Assembly: GCA_905209725.1 (NCBI GenBank)
Contig: CAJLTZ010000101.1
Span: 1-7,079, forward strand
Direction: 5' to 3'
DNA from: an uncultured Muribaculaceae bacterium
GTDB taxonomy: Bacteria; Bacteroidota; Bacteroidia; Bacteroidales; Muribaculaceae
Length of the DNA stretch: 7,079 nt
The notes under the pieces are model-generated. The model searched no databases. It saw nothing but the letters and a program-made list of their open reading frames with translations, and had not been told where the DNA came from. Position 1 is the first letter of the stretch. Every line of letters starts with the position of its first letter. Positions 5,744 to 7,079 of the stretch are shown piece by piece. Made by a program: the position numbers and the translations under genes.

Positions 5744-7027
5744 ATGACAAGAATGGAAATGGATATAAAAATCTGCGTAATAGGTCTCGGATATGTGGGC
5801 ATACCGCTGGCGCGTCTGTTTTCTACAAAGTATCCTACCATCGGTTTCGACCTGAACGAGAAGCGATGCGAGGAACTAATGGCCGGCCATGACTCCACGC
5901 TCGAGGTGAGCGACGAGCAACTCCGGGATGCCATCAATAACCACAATTTCAAGTGTACCGCCAACATCGACGATATCCGCGACTGCAATTTCTATATCGT
6001 GGCCGTTCCCACACCCGTCGACAAGAACAATAATCCCGACCTCTCGCCGCTCTATGGAGCTTCGGAAACCGTGGGCAAGGTGATAGGCAAGGGGGATATC
6101 GTGGTTTATGAGTCTACGGTCTATCCCGGCGTTACAGAGGATGAGTGCATCCCCGTGGTGGAGAGGGTGAGCGGCCTGAAGCTCAACAAGGACTTCTACG
6201 CCGGCTATTCGCCCGAGCGCATCAATCCCGGCGACAAACTCCACACCGTGGAGAAGATAAAGAAGGTGACATCAGGCTCGACGCCGGAGATCGGCCGCCT
6301 GGTCGACAAGGTTTACAGCAGCGTGATTGCCGCCGGCACGCATCTCGCGCCCACCATCAAGGTGGCAGAGGCCGCGAAGGTGATTGAGAACTCGCAGCGC
6401 GACATCAACATCGCCTTCGTCAACGAACTCTCGAAGATCTTCACCCTCATGGGCATCGACACGAAGGATGTGCTCGACGCCGCCTGCACGAAGTGGAATT
6501 TCCTCCCCTTCAAACCGGGTCTGGTAGGGGGTCACTGCATCGGCGTGGATCCTTATTACCTGGCACAGTGCGCACAGCGCTACGGCTATAACCCGGAGAT
6601 CATACTCGCCGGCCGCCGCATGAACGACGGCATGGGCGCCTATGTGGCCGACCGCGTGATAAAGCTGATGCTCAAGAAGGGCATCCAGGTGCTTGGCAGC
6701 CATATCATCATCTTTGGTTTCACGTTTAAGGAAAACTGCCCAGATGTGCGCAACACAAAGGTTGTAGACATTGTGAAGACACTCAGGGAATACAATCTTG
6801 CCATCACCATCTTCGACCCCTGGGCGAATCCCGCCGAGGTGAAGAGGGAGTACGGGCTCGACGTGGTGAATGAATTGCCGGCGGAGGAGAAATTTGATGC
6901 GGCGATTGTGGCCGTGGCCCACAGGGAGTTTGAGAAGATGGACATCCGCAAGGTGCTGAAGCCGAAGCATGTGATCTTCGACGTGAAATCCACGCGCGAC
7001 CGCAGCGAAGTGGACGGAAGACTGTAA
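5744..7027 (+). CDS. UDP-N-acetyl-hexosamine 6-dehydrogenase, WbpO/TviB-like
   Basis: This nucleotide-sugar dehydrogenase performs an NAD-dependent four-electron oxidation of C6 of a UDP-N-acetylhexosamine to the uronic acid. The 427-residue product has the UDP-glucose/GDP-mannose dehydrogenase three-domain layout. The N-terminal NAD-binding domain carries GLGYVG (14-19), VPTP (88-91) and YESTVYPG (122-129). The central domain carries Lys207 in TIKVAEAAKVIEN. The catalytic Cys265 and Asp269 lie in VGGHCIGVDPYY, and the C-terminal UDP-binding domain has GFTFKENCPDVRNTK (325-339). Blocks such as SPERINPGDK, KWNFLPFKPGLVGGHC and FDPW closely resemble Salmonella TviB and Pseudomonas WbpO. The start may be the ATG at 5744, 5753 or 5759; MDIKICVIG from 5759 would be a compact N-terminus. 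With the epimerase it should give UDP-GalNAcA (or UDP-GlcNAcA), a capsule or O-antigen building block. It appears intact. Confidence 0.94.
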   Translation: MTRMEMDIKICVIGLGYVGIPLARLFSTKYPTIGFDLNEKRCEELMAGHDSTLEVSDEQLRDAINNHNFKCTANIDDIRDCNFYIVAVPTPVDKNNNPDLSPLYGASETVGKVIGKGDIVVYESTVYPGVTEDECIPVVERVSGLKLNKDFYAGYSPERINPGDKLHTVEKIKKVTSGSTPEIGRLVDKVYSSVIAAGTHLAPTIKVAEAAKVIENSQRDINIAFVNELSKIFTLMGIDTKDVLDAACTKWNFLPFKPGLVGGHCIGVDPYYLAQCAQRYGYNPEIILAGRRMNDGMGAYVADRVIKLMLKKGIQVLGSHIIIFGFTFKENCPDVRNTKVVDIVKTLREYNLAITIFDPWANPAEVKREYGLDVVNELPAEEKFDAAIVAVAHREFEKMDIRKVLKPKHVIFDVKSTRDRSEVDGRL

Positions 7028-7079
7028 GACCCCATCCCATAAAAAATGTTAATGCAGGGGCGACCGATTTTTGATGCAG
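7028..7079. other. Short intergenic right edge
   Basis: No gene start or terminator is recognised in these 52 bases. ATGCAG occurs at 7052-7057 and again at 7074-7079, exactly 22 bases apart, around the string GGGGCGACCGATTTTTG. This could be the first unit of a tandem array, or half of a larger intergenic hairpin, cut by the window edge. The evidence is too little to decide. Confidence 0.25.

Noticed and set aside
1..7079. CRISPR arrays, tRNA or rRNA genes, integrase or transposase genes, defence or toxin-antitoxin modules
   Set aside because: Looked for on both strands; no regularly spaced repeats, no tRNA-like cloverleaf ends and no matching protein families were recognised.

Overview
The window looks like chromosomal DNA of a strictly or mainly anaerobic member of the Bacteroidales (Muribaculaceae, Prevotella or Bacteroides-like; the genus cannot be fixed from the sequence alone). 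The reasons are a class III (oxygen-sensitive, glycyl-radical) ribonucleotide reductase system, promoters of the Bacteroidetes type (TTTG, a 19-base spacer, then TAnnTTTG), start codons mostly without a convincing Shine-Dalgarno sequence, and moderately GC-rich genes separated by very AT-rich spacers.

Layout from left to right. Positions 1-202 hold no recognisable gene, but end in a palindromic repeat just beyond nrdG. Positions 203-2869 (minus strand) are the two-gene operon nrdD-nrdG. NrdD reduces ribonucleoside triphosphates to deoxyribonucleotides without oxygen, and NrdG is the radical-SAM activase that installs its glycyl radical. A perfect Bacteroidetes promoter lies at 3043-3013, giving a leader of about 140 nt that carries two short tandem repeats. 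Positions 2870-3321 are a divergent AT-rich spacer with several small inverted repeats. Positions 3322-4550 (plus) are a sodium-coupled transporter of the SNF/NSS family whose reading frame is broken: the parts before and after about position 4044 are both well conserved, but roughly 40 codons covering TM7 are missing and the frame shifts there. Positions 4551-4761 hold a second copy of the palindromic repeat and a good -7 promoter box. Positions 4762-7027 are a tight pair of nucleotide-sugar genes: a WbpP/TviC-like UDP-HexNAc C4-epimerase and a WbpO/TviB-like UDP-HexNAc 6-dehydrogenase.

The two right-hand genes together should turn UDP-GlcNAc into UDP-GalNAc and the corresponding uronic acid (UDP-GalNAcA), a precursor for capsule, O-antigen or exopolysaccharide. 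They probably open a surface-polysaccharide locus that continues past the right edge. The nrdDG operon and the transporter are unrelated housekeeping neighbours.

I found no previously undescribed multi-gene system. The points most worth a second look are the damaged transporter, the repeated palindromic element at 141-196 and 4579-4658, and the repeat-rich leader of nrdD.
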